Shown here piece by piece: positions 6,818-15,558 of a DNA stretch of 64,000 nucleotides (position 1 is the first letter of the stretch; every line of letters begins with the position of its first letter). Where the stretch lies: NCBI RefSeq assembly GCF_001279525.1, contig NZ_LGDY01000100.1, forward strand, positions 1-64,000. The letters are read 5' to 3'. Under the pieces are notes generated by a model. It did not search any database, was not told the origin of the DNA, and was given only the letters and a program-made list of their open reading frames with translations. This DNA comes from Nocardia sp. NRRL S-836. Its GTDB lineage: Bacteria > Actinomycetota > Actinomycetes > Mycobacteriales > Pseudonocardiaceae. The position numbers and the translations under genes were made by a program.

Positions 6818-8923
6818 ATGGGTGCCCCTTCTCCTCGCCGCCTCGGACCGGTCGGCGCGGCCACCGGTCAAGCGGCCGATCGGCTCGTCGGCCGCGAACG
6901 GGAGATCGCCGCGCTGACCGAGGCGCTCGGTGAAGGGCGGTCGTGCGTGGTGCACGGTGCCGTGGGAACGGGGAAGAGCGCGTTGCTGGCGGTCGCGTCG
7001 TCCGTCGCGGTGCGCAGCGGGCTGACGCCGGTGCGGACGTGGCCGGGCGCCGACCGGCGCGCGGTGCTGGTCGTCGACGACGCCGAGCAGCTGCCCGCGG
7101 GAGGGCTGGAGCGGCTCGCGCGGTTCCGCGGCCCGGTGCTGCTGGCCGGTGACGTCGACCCGGACGCGGTGCTCGACCTGCTGCCGGGTGCCGCACGGGT
7201 GGCGGTGCGGCCCGTCGGTGCCGCCGCGGTGGCCGAGCTGGTGCGGCGCCGGGCCGGTGCCGACGTGCCGCCGGAGGTGGCCGAGCTGTGCCTGCGCTAC
7301 AGCGGCGGTGCGCCCGGTGTGCTGAGCGATGTGCTGGACCTGGTGCCGGACAACGGCTTCACGGTGGCGTTCCTGCGCGACGCCCTGCCCTCGTTGCGGC
7401 TGCCGCGGCTGCTGCGTGCCGTGCGGCGCCGGTGGAGCGGGCTCGACGCCGGCGCGGTGGCGGTCGGGCGTGCGCTCGCGGTGCTGGGCGAGGCGGCGCT
7501 GGACGTGGTGTGCGAGGTGGCCGGGCTGCCGTCGTTCGAGGCGCTCGCCGCGTTCGAACGGCTGGTGGACGCGCGGCTCGCCGCGGACGGGCCGATGCGG
7601 GTCCGGACACCCGCGCTGGGCCACGCGATCCGGCACGAGATGGCGCCGCACGCCCGCGAACAGGTGCACCGCACGGCCGCGCGGGTGCTGCACCGGCGCC
7701 ACGACACCGCGACCGCCGTGGCCGAGCACCTGGTGGCGTGCGCGGAACCCGTGGCGCTGCCCTGGGCCGCGCCGGTGCTGGCGGCGGCGGCACGGCTGCA
7801 CCGGGCGGCGGGACGGCCGGAGCACGCGGCGCGATGTCTGCGCGCGGCCGTGCGGGAACCGGTGGACGACCGGGTCGCCGCCGAGGTGGCCGCCGGGATG
7901 GCGGAGCTGCACCTGCGGCACGGGATCGCGCCGCGGGCCGCGGAGCTCCGCCGGTTCGCGGGCGATGACCGGCTCGGCGCCGTGGTGGTGGACTGGCAGT
8001 GCGACGAGTCGGTGCTCGGCCTGGAGTTCGGGCCGGTCGCGATGTCCGTCAGCGCCGCGAACGCCGCCGCGGCCGACGGACTCGGCGGCCCGGCGCTGCG
8101 CGCGTTCTGGCTCAGCCTGCGCGGGGACTGCTCCGAGCTCGCCGGACAGCTGCTGTGCGACATCGCGAACGGCGTGAGCGACCCGATGCCGGACCTGGTG
8201 TTCGCGGGACTGGCGCTGCTGCACGGCACCTCCGGCCACCCGGACGTCCTGCTGGGGCTCGCACCGCGGCTGCGGTCCCGGCTCGCCGGCACCGAGGACG
8301 ACTGGCTGGTGGCGCTGGAAGCGTGGGCGTACCGGGCGAACGGCGCCCACGCCGAGGTGTCCCGGCTGGTCCGCGACCTCGCCGCACGGACCTCGCCCGC
8401 ACGCGGGTGCACGGCACTGGCCGCGGCGGCGTTCGTCGCGTCCGCTGTGGACGGTGGGGTTCCCGACGAGGCACGGGAACTGCTGGGGCGGCTGGGGTAC
8501 GCGGGCACGTTGCCACCGGCGTGGGTGTGCACGACCCTGCTGCACCACCGCGCCCGCATGCACCTGGAGCTGGGCTCACCGCGGGCGGCGCTGGCCGACG
8601 CGGCCGAGTGCGGTGCGCGGCTGGCGTCGTGGCGGGCGGACAACCCGGCGATCGCGCCGTGGCGGCTGGTCGCGGGTGCGGCGAAGGCACGGCTCGGCGA
8701 GACCGCGGTGCGCGGACCGGCCCGGCGCATCGGCGCGGCGTGGGGGAGGCTGACGCCGCACGAGTCGCGCATCGTGCGGCTGGCGCTCGCCGGCGAGACG
8801 AACCGGGCCATCGCGTCCCGGTTCAACGTCACGCAACGGGCGGTCGAGCTGCACCTGACCCGCGTCTACCGCAAGGTCGGCATCAGCCGGCGGGTGCAGC
8901 TCTCCGCGGTGTTCGGCGACTGA
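6818..8923 (+). CDS. Large ATP-binding LuxR-family (LAL) transcriptional regulator
   Basis: 701 residues, shorter than the usual 850-1000 for LAL regulators. The ATPase begins with DRLVGRE and Walker A GAVGTGKS (47-54); Walker B is AVLVVDDAEQL (82-92). A helical, probably TPR-like middle covers ~200-630. The C-terminal LuxR helix-turn-helix (~645-698) reads LTPHESRIVRLALAGETNRAIASRF, with the expected V-LH--VYRKVG helix. LAL proteins usually activate local gene clusters, but nothing next to it is an obvious biosynthetic cluster. Convergent with the small LuxR gene, nine bases apart. Confidence 0.93.
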   Translation: MGAPSPRRLGPVGAATGQAADRLVGREREIAALTEALGEGRSCVVHGAVGTGKSALLAVASSVAVRSGLTPVRTWPGADRRAVLVVDDAEQLPAGGLERLARFRGPVLLAGDVDPDAVLDLLPGAARVAVRPVGAAAVAELVRRRAGADVPPEVAELCLRYSGGAPGVLSDVLDLVPDNGFTVAFLRDALPSLRLPRLLRAVRRRWSGLDAGAVAVGRALAVLGEAALDVVCEVAGLPSFEALAAFERLVDARLAADGPMRVRTPALGHAIRHEMAPHAREQVHRTAARVLHRRHDTATAVAEHLVACAEPVALPWAAPVLAAAARLHRAAGRPEHAARCLRAAVREPVDDRVAAEVAAGMAELHLRHGIAPRAAELRRFAGDDRLGAVVVDWQCDESVLGLEFGPVAMSVSAANAAAADGLGGPALRAFWLSLRGDCSELAGQLLCDIANGVSDPMPDLVFAGLALLHGTSGHPDVLLGLAPRLRSRLAGTEDDWLVALEAWAYRANGAHAEVSRLVRDLAARTSPARGCTALAAAAFVASAVDGGVPDEARELLGRLGYAGTLPPAWVCTTLLHHRARMHLELGSPRAALADAAECGARLASWRADNPAIAPWRLVAGAAKARLGETAVRGPARRIGAAWGRLTPHESRIVRLALAGETNRAIASRFNVTQRAVELHLTRVYRKVGISRRVQLSAVFGD

Positions 8924-8932
8924 AACGCGGGG

Positions 8933-9493
8933 TCAGAGCAGGCCCGAGCGGATCGCCCACGCCACCGCGTGCACCCGGTTGCGCAGCCCGAACCGCTCCA
9001 GCACCTGGTGCAGCGCGTACTTCACGGTCCGCTCCGAGCAGAACAACCGCTGGGCGACCTCCGCGATCGTGGCGCCCTCCGCCAGCAGCCGCAGCAGCTG
9101 CAGGTCCCGGTCGCTCAGCACCGACGGCGCCTCCTTCACCGGTTGCCCGCCGAGCAGCAGCCTCTCCAGCCGTTCGGTGTTCACGTCGGCACGGCGCACC
9201 GGGGCCGCCAGCCCGGCCTGCGCGGCGATCGACGGGGTCAGGTCGTGCACCCGTGCCGCGATCACCACGACCCTGGGGGCCGCGATCGCCTTGAGCCGGG
9301 CGGCCTGTTGCGCGCACAGCTCGTTCACCACGGCCAGCAGCACGTGCGCCTCCGCGCGGTCGGACACCACCCGCACCCGCGGCGAGCTCTTCAGCAGGTG
9401 CGTCACCCCTGCGGCACTGATCAGGTCACGGGAGTCGACGGCGACGCGAAGCGGCTCGATTCCGGCGTCCACGAGGGCGATGGCAGAACTCAT
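8933..9493 (-). CDS. LuxR-type HTH regulator with an unrecognised N-terminal domain
   Basis: 186 residues. The C-terminal ~60 residues are a GerE/LuxR helix-turn-helix (LSDRDLQLLRLLAEGATIAEVAQRLFCSERTVKYALHQVLERFGLRNR, key residues E/T-VK--L--V). The N-terminal ~110 residues (VDAGIEPLRVAVDSRDLISAAGVTHLL, later VLLAVV and VVVIAA strands) have the alternating strand and helix pattern of a receiver. They lack the acidic pocket and phosphorylatable Asp in the normal places, so it is probably an atypical orphan response regulator. Its signal is unknown. Confidence 0.88.
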   Translation of the reverse strand: MSSAIALVDAGIEPLRVAVDSRDLISAAGVTHLLKSSPRVRVVSDRAEAHVLLAVVNELCAQQAARLKAIAAPRVVVIAARVHDLTPSIAAQAGLAAPVRRADVNTERLERLLLGGQPVKEAPSVLSDRDLQLLRLLAEGATIAEVAQRLFCSERTVKYALHQVLERFGLRNRVHAVAWAIRSGLL

Positions 9494-9508
9494 GGCCCCG
9501 ATGGTCCA

Positions 9509-10231
9509 TCAGCCCGGCGTGCGTCCACTTCGGAAAACCGAACCCACCAGCACCGGCCGCCCGTCCACCGAGGTGCGGAACTCGCCGGTGGGCCAGTGCT
9601 CGATCCGCAGCTCGTCGCCGGGCAGCACGGGCGCGGTGAACCGGGCGTGCAGCTCGGTGAAGTCCTTGCCGCGCACGGTGATCCCGAGTGTGCAGAGGCC
9701 GTGCAGGATCGGCCGGTCGAACCCGGCCCTGCGCGCGAACGCGGGGTCGTGGTGCATCGGGTTCACGTCACCGGTGGCGCGGTAGCGCAGCGCCTGGTCG
9801 GATGTCGTTCGGAAGACCGTCACCTCCGGTTCGCCGTCCGGTACCGCGAACGTCCGGGTTTCGCCACGCGCACCGCCGAAGCCGCCTTCTCCCTTGACGA
9901 AGCACGACGACCGGGTGGACGCGTACTCCGACTCCCACGTGCTCACGACCAGGGCGCCGGACCCCTTGTCGAAGATGTCCGTGACCGTCTTCGTGACCAC
10001 CGTCGAACCGTCTCGCGGCAACGGCTTGTGCAGCCAGAGGGACTGTTCGGCGTGCAGCACCCGCGTCATGTCGGCGCCGGTCAGGCCGAGCTGCGGGCCG
10101 CCGTGCTGCAGCAGCGGGATGGCGAACGCGGGGGAGTGGCCGCCGACGGCCGCCGCGTACACCTCGGCGTCGCCGGCCGACCAGGTGCGCACCTGCCGGT
10201 CGGCGACGCCGAGGATTCCGTGGTCGAGCAC
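9509..10231 (-). CDS. MaoC-like (R)-specific enoyl-CoA hydratase / acyl dehydratase
   Basis: 240 residues from a GTG. The C-terminal hot-dog domain carries the hydratase-2 signature YRATGDVNPMHHDPAFA with catalytic D155 and H160, then RPILHGLCTLG. The N-terminal half looks like the second, non-catalytic hot dog, so the protein is a double hot-dog slightly shorter than the ~285 residues usual for the family. It follows two acyl-CoA dehydrogenases with only three bases between the coding regions, so it should hydrate the enoyl-CoA they produce. The natural acyl chain is not evident. Confidence 0.9.
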   Translation of the reverse strand: MLDHGILGVADRQVRTWSAGDAEVYAAAVGGHSPAFAIPLLQHGGPQLGLTGADMTRVLHAEQSLWLHKPLPRDGSTVVTKTVTDIFDKGSGALVVSTWESEYASTRSSCFVKGEGGFGGARGETRTFAVPDGEPEVTVFRTTSDQALRYRATGDVNPMHHDPAFARRAGFDRPILHGLCTLGITVRGKDFTELHARFTAPVLPGDELRIEHWPTGEFRTSVDGRPVLVGSVFRSGRTPG

Positions 10232-10234
10232 CGC

Positions 10235-11404
10235 CTAGCCCAGGGAGCCGCGGATGTTCGCGTGGCCCTTGAGCAGGTTGCGGGCGATCGTGCGGCGCTG
10301 GATCTCGTCGGTGCCCTCGTAGATGCGCAGCAGGCGCAGCTCGCGGTACCAGCGTTCGATCGGCAGCTCGCGGGTGTAGCCCATGCCGCCGTGGATCTGC
10401 AGCACGCGGTCCACGATCTCGTTGGCCTTGATGCCGCCGTAGAGCTTCGCGATCGACTGCGCCTGTCGCGAGTCCTGCTTCTGGTCGACCAGCCACGCGG
10501 CGTGCAGCACGAGCCAGCGCAGCGCCTCGATCTCGACGGCGGAGTCCGCGATCATCCACTGGATCGCCTGGTACTCGGCGATCGGCTGGCCGAACGTGAC
10601 GCGGTTCTTGGCCTGTTCGACAGCCATCTCGACCAGCCGCTCGACGCTGCCCAGCGCGCGGGCGGGCAGCAGGTAGCGGCCCTGGCCGATCCACTGCATG
10701 GCGAGGTTGAAGCCCTTGCCCTCCTCGCCGAGGATGTTCTCGTGCGGCACCCGCACGTTGTCGAACACCAGTGCCGCCGGGCCCCACTGGCCCATGGTCG
10801 GGATGGGCTCGGACTTCCAGCCCATGTCGCGGTCGACCAGGAAGCAGGTGACGCCGCCGTTGGCGCCCTTCTCCCTGTCGGTCACGGCGAACACCATCAC
10901 GAAGTCGGCCTCGTTGCCCTGCGTGATGAACGTCTTCTCACCGTTGATCACCCACTCGTCGCCGTCCCGCACGGCGGACGTGCGGATGGCCTTGGCGTCG
11001 CTGCCGGCGCCGGGCTCGGTGATCGCGAAGCACGACACCCGTTCGCCGGAGATCGTCGGCAGCAGGTAGCGCTGCTTCTGCTCCTCGTTGCCGTGGAACA
11101 GGATGTTGTCCGCGTACCCGCCGAACCGGAACGGCACGAACGACCTGCCGAGCTCGGCCTCGACCAGCGCGGTCATCATCGCGCCCAGGCCCATGCCGCC
11201 GTACTCCTGCGGCGTCAGCACGCCGAAGAAGCCCGCGGCTTTCGCCTTGTCCTGCAACGCCTTGAGCTCGTCCTTGGGCAGGCCGGGCTGGCCGGCGCGC
11301 TCGCGGCGCAGCACCTCCGGCTCCAGCGGGACGATCTCCTTGCGCACGAAGGTCCGCACCCAGTCGCGGATCTCCTTCTGCTCGGCGTCGAGCGTGAAGT
11401 CCAT
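10235..11404 (-). CDS. Acyl-CoA dehydrogenase (second gene of operon)
   Basis: 389 residues, normal for the family, which oxidises acyl-CoA to trans-2-enoyl-CoA with FAD and electron-transfer flavoprotein. Signatures are CFAITEPGAGSDA (about 125-137), the WVINGEKTFITQG strand, RVTFGQPI--YQAIQ, and the catalytic-base motif YEGTDEIQRR, in which the Glu is retained near residue 367. It lies ten bases after another acyl-CoA dehydrogenase and three before the MaoC gene. Its partner also keeps its glutamate, so the two are probably separate enzymes rather than a heteromer of the steroid type. Substrate is unknown. Confidence 0.94.
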   Translation of the reverse strand: MDFTLDAEQKEIRDWVRTFVRKEIVPLEPEVLRRERAGQPGLPKDELKALQDKAKAAGFFGVLTPQEYGGMGLGAMMTALVEAELGRSFVPFRFGGYADNILFHGNEEQKQRYLLPTISGERVSCFAITEPGAGSDAKAIRTSAVRDGDEWVINGEKTFITQGNEADFVMVFAVTDREKGANGGVTCFLVDRDMGWKSEPIPTMGQWGPAALVFDNVRVPHENILGEEGKGFNLAMQWIGQGRYLLPARALGSVERLVEMAVEQAKNRVTFGQPIAEYQAIQWMIADSAVEIEALRWLVLHAAWLVDQKQDSRQAQSIAKLYGGIKANEIVDRVLQIHGGMGYTRELPIERWYRELRLLRIYEGTDEIQRRTIARNLLKGHANIRGSLG

Positions 11405-11414
11405 TTCTTCCCCT

Positions 11415-12560
11415 TCAGGCGAACGCGTTGATGCCCGTCAGCGCCCGGCCGATGAGCAGTTTCTGGATCTGGCTGGTGCCCTCGTAGAGGGTGGTGACAC
11501 GGGCGTCCCGCAGGTACTTGCCCACGGGGTACTCGTCGATGTAGCCGTAGCCGCCGAACACCTGGATGGCGTTGTTGGCGACCTTCACCGCGGCCTCGCT
11601 GGCGTAGAGCTTCGCCATCGACGCCTCGGTGCCGAACGGGTGACCGCGGTCGGCGAGGTCGGCCACGCGCCACGTGAGCAGCCGCGCGGCCTCGGTCTCG
11701 ACCGCCATGTCGGCGAGCAGCTCCTGCACGAGCTGGAAACCCGCGATGGGCTTGCCGAACTGCTCGCGTTCCTTCGCGTACCGCAACGCCGCTTCGAGCG
11801 CGCCGCGGGCCGCGCCGACACAGCCTGCGGCAACAGACATGCGGCCCTTGTCGAGCGCGCCCATCGCGAGCTTGAAGCCCTCCTCGCTGAGCAGGGCGTC
11901 CTCGTCCACGTGGACGTCGTCGAGGGTGATCTCGGCGGTGGCCTGGCCGCGCATGCCGAGCTTGCCCTTGATCTCGGTGGCGGTGAAGCCCTCGGCCGTC
12001 GTGGGCACGAGGAACGCGCTGATGCCCTTCGGGCCGGGTCCGCCGGTCCGTGCGAACACCAGGGCGACGTCGGCCCACGTGCCGTTGGTGATGAAGACCT
12101 TGCGGCCGTTGAGCACCCAGCCGTCGCCGGTCCTGGTGGCCCTGGTGACGAGGCTGCCCGCGTCGCTGCCGGTGCCCGGTTCGGTGAGCGCGAAGCAGCC
12201 GACCGCGCGGCCGCTGGTCAGGCCGGGCAGCCAGCGCTGCTTCTGCTCCTCGGTGCCGTGCCCGGCGATGGACTTCGCGACGAGCCCGAGCGAGACGGAG
12301 ATGATCCCGCGCACGGCGCTGTCACCCCGCGCGACCTCCTCCAGGACCAGGCAGTACGCGAGGTTGTCGCCACCGGAGCCGCCGTGGGACCCGTCGATGC
12401 CGAGGCCGAGGAACCCGACCTCGCCGAGCCGCGGCACGAGCTCGCGGTCGATCGCCTCCTCGCGGTCCCAGCGGATCGCGTGCGGGACGATGTGCTCGTC
12501 CGTGAACCGCCGGGCCAGCTCCCTGAGCTGCCGGTGTTCGTCGGAAAGCGTCAAGTCCAC
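11415..12560 (-). CDS. Acyl-CoA dehydrogenase (first gene of operon)
   Basis: 381 residues from a GTG with AGGAGG upstream. Shows CFALTEPGTGSDAGS, WVLNGRKVFITNG, REQFGKPIAGFQLVQ, the GGYGYIDEYPV segment, and YEGTSQIQKLL with the catalytic Glu. It leads a three-gene operon (two dehydrogenases, then MaoC) and diverges from a TetR regulator 40 bases away. A long dyad in the gap (12573-12595) suggests TetR repression, probably relieved by an acyl-CoA. The short/branched-chain class is likely from the sequence style, but the substrate is not determined. Confidence 0.94.
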   Translation of the reverse strand: MDLTLSDEHRQLRELARRFTDEHIVPHAIRWDREEAIDRELVPRLGEVGFLGLGIDGSHGGSGGDNLAYCLVLEEVARGDSAVRGIISVSLGLVAKSIAGHGTEEQKQRWLPGLTSGRAVGCFALTEPGTGSDAGSLVTRATRTGDGWVLNGRKVFITNGTWADVALVFARTGGPGPKGISAFLVPTTAEGFTATEIKGKLGMRGQATAEITLDDVHVDEDALLSEEGFKLAMGALDKGRMSVAAGCVGAARGALEAALRYAKEREQFGKPIAGFQLVQELLADMAVETEAARLLTWRVADLADRGHPFGTEASMAKLYASEAAVKVANNAIQVFGGYGYIDEYPVGKYLRDARVTTLYEGTSQIQKLLIGRALTGINAFA

Positions 12561-12572
12561 GGGACCTCCTGG

Positions 12573-12595
12573 TAAACCGAACAGTGTTAGGTTAA
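12573..12595. promoter_or_regulatory. 23-bp imperfect palindrome, likely TetR operator
   Basis: Arms TAAACCGAACA (12573-12583) and TGTTAGGTTAA (12585-12595) are inverted repeats with nine of eleven pairs matching around a single central base. The site fills the 40-base gap between the divergent acyl-CoA dehydrogenase operon and tetR. Confidence 0.65.
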
Positions 12596-12600
12596 CTCAC

Positions 12601-13203
12601 ATGCCCCGGCCGAGCACCCCTCTCTTGAGCCCCGACCGCATCCGGTCGGTGGCACTGGCCATCATCGACCGCGACGGCCTCGACGGCCTGTCGATGCGCA
12701 GGCTCGCCGCGGAGCTGGGCGTGCAGGCCGCGTCGCTGTACGGGCACGTGAAGACGAAGGACGCGCTGCTCAACGACGTGGCCTCGGCGATCCTGTCGTC
12801 GATCGACCTGTCGGGCTTCGGCTCGGGCGACTGGCGCGCCGGTCTGGTGCAGTGCGCGCGCTCCTACCGCGAGGCGCTGGCGTCGCACCCGAACATCGTG
12901 CCGTTCCTGGCGTACGGCCCGGCCGGCCGCGAGGAGTCGCTCAAGCGCCTGGACGTCATGCACGGCGCGCTCGTCGACGCCGGCTGGTCCCGCCGCGAGG
13001 CCACGATGATCGCCGCGGGGCTGCTGTACATCGTGTTCGGCTCGGCGCTGAGCTCGTTCTCCAGCGGCTTCTCCTCCGACCCCGCCGACTACTCCGGCCG
13101 CTACCCGCACCTCGACCGCGCCCACCTGCTGCCCGGCGTGGCCCGCGAGCTCGACCGCGACAGCTTCGAGCTGGCGCTCGCGGCGTTCGTCCGGGGCCTC
13201 TAG
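12601..13203 (+). CDS. TetR family transcriptional regulator
   Basis: 200 residues from the ATG at 12601. The N-terminal helix-turn-helix reads SPDRIRSVALAIIDRDGLDGLSMRRLAAELGVQAASLYGHVKTKDALL, a clean TetR signature (key ASLY-HVK-KDALL). The C-terminal part resembles the TetR_C_1 ligand domain. It is divergent from the dehydrogenase operon with a palindromic operator between them, so it probably represses both itself and the operon. The following polymerase gene starts nine bases after its stop, which may mean co-transcription. Confidence 0.93.
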   Translation: MPRPSTPLLSPDRIRSVALAIIDRDGLDGLSMRRLAAELGVQAASLYGHVKTKDALLNDVASAILSSIDLSGFGSGDWRAGLVQCARSYREALASHPNIVPFLAYGPAGREESLKRLDVMHGALVDAGWSRREATMIAAGLLYIVFGSALSSFSSGFSSDPADYSGRYPHLDRAHLLPGVARELDRDSFELALAAFVRGL

Positions 13204-13212
13204 GGTTTCGGC

Positions 13213-14223
13213 GTGGCTGCTGCGAAGTCGAAGGCGATCGAGCTCGAGGTCGGTGACCAGCTGGTGCGGGTGTCCAACCCGGACAAGCCGTACTTCCCCG
13301 ACCGGGGCATCACCAAGCGCCAGGTGGTCGAGTACTACCGCACCGTGGCGCCCGCGTTGCTGACCGTGCTGCGCGACCGCCCGGTGGTGCTGAAGCGCTA
13401 CGTCGACGGTGTCGAGGGCGAGGCGTTCTACCAGAAGCGCGTGCCCAAGGGCGCCCCCGACTACGTCGAGACCGTGCAGGTCAGGTTCCCGTCCGGGCGG
13501 CCGGCCGACGAGATCTGCCCGACGTCGGAGGCCGCGATCGTGTGGGCCGCGAACCTCGGGACGTTCGACTTCCACCCGTGGCCGGTGCGGCGCCCCGACG
13601 TCGACCACCCGGACGAGCTGCGCATCGACCTCGACCCGCAGCCGGGCACGGACTTCCGCGACGCCGCCGCGGTCGCCGCCGTCCTGCGCGAGGTGCTCGC
13701 GGACGCGGGACTGACCGGCTACCCCAAGACCTCCGGCGGGCGCGGGATCCACGTGGCCGTGCGGATCCGGGCCGAGTGGGACTTCGTCGACGTCCGGCAC
13801 GCCGTGATCGCGCTGGCCCGCGAGGTGGAGAAGCGGGCGCCGAAGCTCGCGACTTCGGCGTGGTGGAAGGAAGAACGCGGGGAGCGGGTGTTCATCGACT
13901 TCAACCAGGCCGCCCGTGACCGCACCATCGCCTCCGCCTGGTCGGTGCGGGGCACCCCGCGCGCGACCGTGTCCACGCCGGTGACCTGGGCCGATCTGTC
14001 CACTGTGGACCCGGACGACTTCGACGTGCTGACGGTGCCGCAGTACCTGGCCGAGCGCGGCGACCCGCACGCCGGGCTCGACTCGGAGGCGTTCGGGATC
14101 GAGACGCTGCTGGAGTGGTACGCGGCCGACCCGCGCGGGGAGATGCCCTACCCGCCGGACTACCCGAAGATGCCGGGCGAGCCGCTGCGGGTGCAGCCGT
14201 CGCGGGCCCGCAAGCAGGACTGA
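13213..14223 (+). CDS. Stand-alone LigD-type primase-polymerase (Prim-PolC-like)
   Basis: 336 residues from a GTG, covering only the polymerase module of LigD, with no nuclease or ligase domain. Key features are VSNPDKPYFPD at the N-terminus, YQKRVPKGAPDYVET, the catalytic metal motif RIDLDP (about 136-141), SGGRGIHVAVR (about 176-186) and FIDFNQAARDRTIAS. This archaeo-eukaryotic primase fold fills short gaps with ribonucleotides in break or excision repair. A LigC-type ligase is encoded 4 kb away, as in mycobacteria, where Prim-PolC and LigC work together. It is inferred to be Prim-PolC rather than the end-joining LigD polymerase. Confidence 0.9.
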   Translation: MAAAKSKAIELEVGDQLVRVSNPDKPYFPDRGITKRQVVEYYRTVAPALLTVLRDRPVVLKRYVDGVEGEAFYQKRVPKGAPDYVETVQVRFPSGRPADEICPTSEAAIVWAANLGTFDFHPWPVRRPDVDHPDELRIDLDPQPGTDFRDAAAVAAVLREVLADAGLTGYPKTSGGRGIHVAVRIRAEWDFVDVRHAVIALAREVEKRAPKLATSAWWKEERGERVFIDFNQAARDRTIASAWSVRGTPRATVSTPVTWADLSTVDPDDFDVLTVPQYLAERGDPHAGLDSEAFGIETLLEWYAADPRGEMPYPPDYPKMPGEPLRVQPSRARKQD

Positions 14224-14306
14224 TGGCGTTGCTGAGCCAACCGGCTGTATCGGGGACTGATGCAGCGGCGGGCCTCGTAGAATGGAGCGGACGAGAGGAG
14301 GTCGCC

Positions 14307-14507
14307 GTGACCCAGCCTTATGTGGTGCGGTACGTCGGCGGTCCCCTCGACGGCCGGGTCGACTCGCTGCCGTCCGTGCCGGAGGAACCGAAGCCGACGG
14401 TGACGTACGTGCACCTGCACGGCGGCCCGAAGATCGTGCACGTCTACGACCTGTCGTACACCGTCGAGTACGGGTGCGAGTACCGGCTGCGCGCCGAAGA
14501 GGCCTGA
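14307..14507 (+). CDS. Small conserved-looking protein, 66 aa
   Basis: GTG start with a strong GAGGAGG site seven bases upstream. The 66-residue product begins V-T-Q-P-Y-V-V-R-Y-V-G-G-P-L-D-G-R and ends C-E-Y-R-L-R-A-E-E-A. It looks like a compact beta-strand protein (GGPLDG, TYVHLHGG, VHVYDLSY) without membrane segments. The family is not recognised. A stem-loop follows its stop directly, so it has its own transcript end. Confidence 0.65.
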   Translation: MTQPYVVRYVGGPLDGRVDSLPSVPEEPKPTVTYVHLHGGPKIVHVYDLSYTVEYGCEYRLRAEEA

Positions 14508-14520
14508 GTCCTCAGGTGTG

Positions 14521-14549
14521 AGAGCGCTCCCACGCTTGGGAGCCGCTCT
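14521..14549 (+). terminator. Stem-loop terminator
   Basis: AGAGCG-CTCCCA (14521-14532) pairs with TGGGAG-c-CGCTCT (14537-14549), with one bulged base and a four-base loop. It begins 14 bases after the 66-residue gene. Confidence 0.65.
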
Positions 14550-14655
14550 GCCGCCGACTTCGAGAACATGATCTTGCCGTCCACCCGGTGCTCAGAATTG
14601 TCAGTGGGATAGGGCATGCTGGGGCACAGGTGTTCGAATGGCGGGAGGCAGCGCG

Positions 14656-15342
14656 ATGGCGAAGAAGAGCGGGCTGTCGGCGGAGGACGTCGACAGCCTG
14701 CGCTCACAGCTGGACGGAGGCACTCAGCCGCTGGTCTGGTTCACGGCGGCCGCGGTGGGCATGGAGGAGGGGAGGTCGGCGAAGGTGCTCGCCTTCACCG
14801 ATCCGGAGGAGGGCGACTTCATCCAGGTGCGCCCGACGGGGTCGAAGGACGAGATGTCGTTCGGCCCGTCCGAGCTCACGCTGGAGAAACCGCCGCCCCG
14901 CAAGAAACCCGCCACACCACCCGCTGCGCCGCCGGAGCCGCCGCGAGAGACTGTGATCGAGTACCCCTACGTCCCGGAGGCGCCGGTGAAGCCCGCGGCC
15001 CCCAAGCCGAAACCCGCCCCTGCCGCCGAAGCGCCCGCGCCGGCGAAGCCCGCCCGCAAGCCGGCGGGCGCGAAGGCCGCGCCCGAGGTCACCGTCACGT
15101 TGGTGAGCGCCGGTGAGGGCGAGTGGACCGTCGAGGTCATGCAGGGCGCCCGCAAGTCGGTGCGGCCCACGCCGGTTGCCCCGGCCGCCGTCGCGCAGGC
15201 CGCGAAGCTGCTCACGCCCGAGGTCGCCGAGATCGTCGAGGGCGTTCTCAGCGCGGCGCGTGCCCAGCAGCTCGCACGGGTGGAGCAACTGCGCGCCGAA
15301 CTGGAGGCCGCTCAGAAGGCGCTGGAAGACCTGGGCGCGTAG
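14656..15342 (+). CDS. Pro/Ala-rich linker protein, DUF6319-like, function unknown
   Basis: 228 residues from the ATG at 14656, preferred over an ATG 18 bases earlier because GGGAGG is correctly spaced. An N-terminal domain (~1-75: LSAEDVDSLRSQLDGG, AKVLAFTDPEEGDFIQVRPTGSKDEMSF) is followed by a long Pro/Ala/Lys-rich linker (~80-145). A second domain follows (EVTVTLVSAGEGEWTVEVMQGARKSVRP), ending in a helical, probably coiled-coil tail (ARVEQLRAELEAAQKALEDL). The layout resembles the actinobacterial DUF6319 proteins as I recall them. No function can be assigned. Confidence 0.75.
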   Translation: MAKKSGLSAEDVDSLRSQLDGGTQPLVWFTAAAVGMEEGRSAKVLAFTDPEEGDFIQVRPTGSKDEMSFGPSELTLEKPPPRKKPATPPAAPPEPPRETVIEYPYVPEAPVKPAAPKPKPAPAAEAPAPAKPARKPAGAKAAPEVTVTLVSAGEGEWTVEVMQGARKSVRPTPVAPAAVAQAAKLLTPEVAEIVEGVLSAARAQQLARVEQLRAELEAAQKALEDLGA

Positions 15343-15478
15343 CGCGGTCACCGGCTGCGACCGCACCGGTGGTTGTGCGGACGCGTTCGGGTGAGAGGGC
15401 TTCCCAGGGCTGGTGCCGGGGCGGACCGTGGGATGCGCGGAGGTCCCGCTGGTCCGGCTTGTTGACGGGGAGGCCCTG

Positions 15479-15544
15479 ATGGGTACGTGTGGGTGCTGTT
15501 CCGGGTGCACGGGTCCCGGCTGCGGCTGTTGTTCGAGCTGCTGA
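15479..15544 (+). CDS. Candidate 21-residue cysteine-rich micro-ORF
   Basis: ATG at 15479 with GGGGAGG five bases upstream, an excellent ribosome site. The 21-residue product has eight cysteines (positions 4, 6, 7, 10, 15, 17, 18, 21) and otherwise only Gly, Ser, Thr, Pro and the initial Met. A strong hairpin starts 14 bases after the stop. Other frames across the same bases are also open, so chance is possible. If real, it could be a metal-binding peptide, a modified-peptide precursor, or a cysteine-sensing leader. No gene follows on this strand, which argues against attenuation. Confidence 0.35.
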   Translation: MGTCGCCSGCTGPGCGCCSSC

Positions 15545-15558
15545 CACCAGAACCTGGC

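Noticed and set aside
10235..12560. Heteromeric steroid-type acyl-CoA dehydrogenase pair
   Set aside because: Both proteins keep the catalytic glutamate (YEGTD/YEGTS), whereas one partner of such heteromers normally lacks it.
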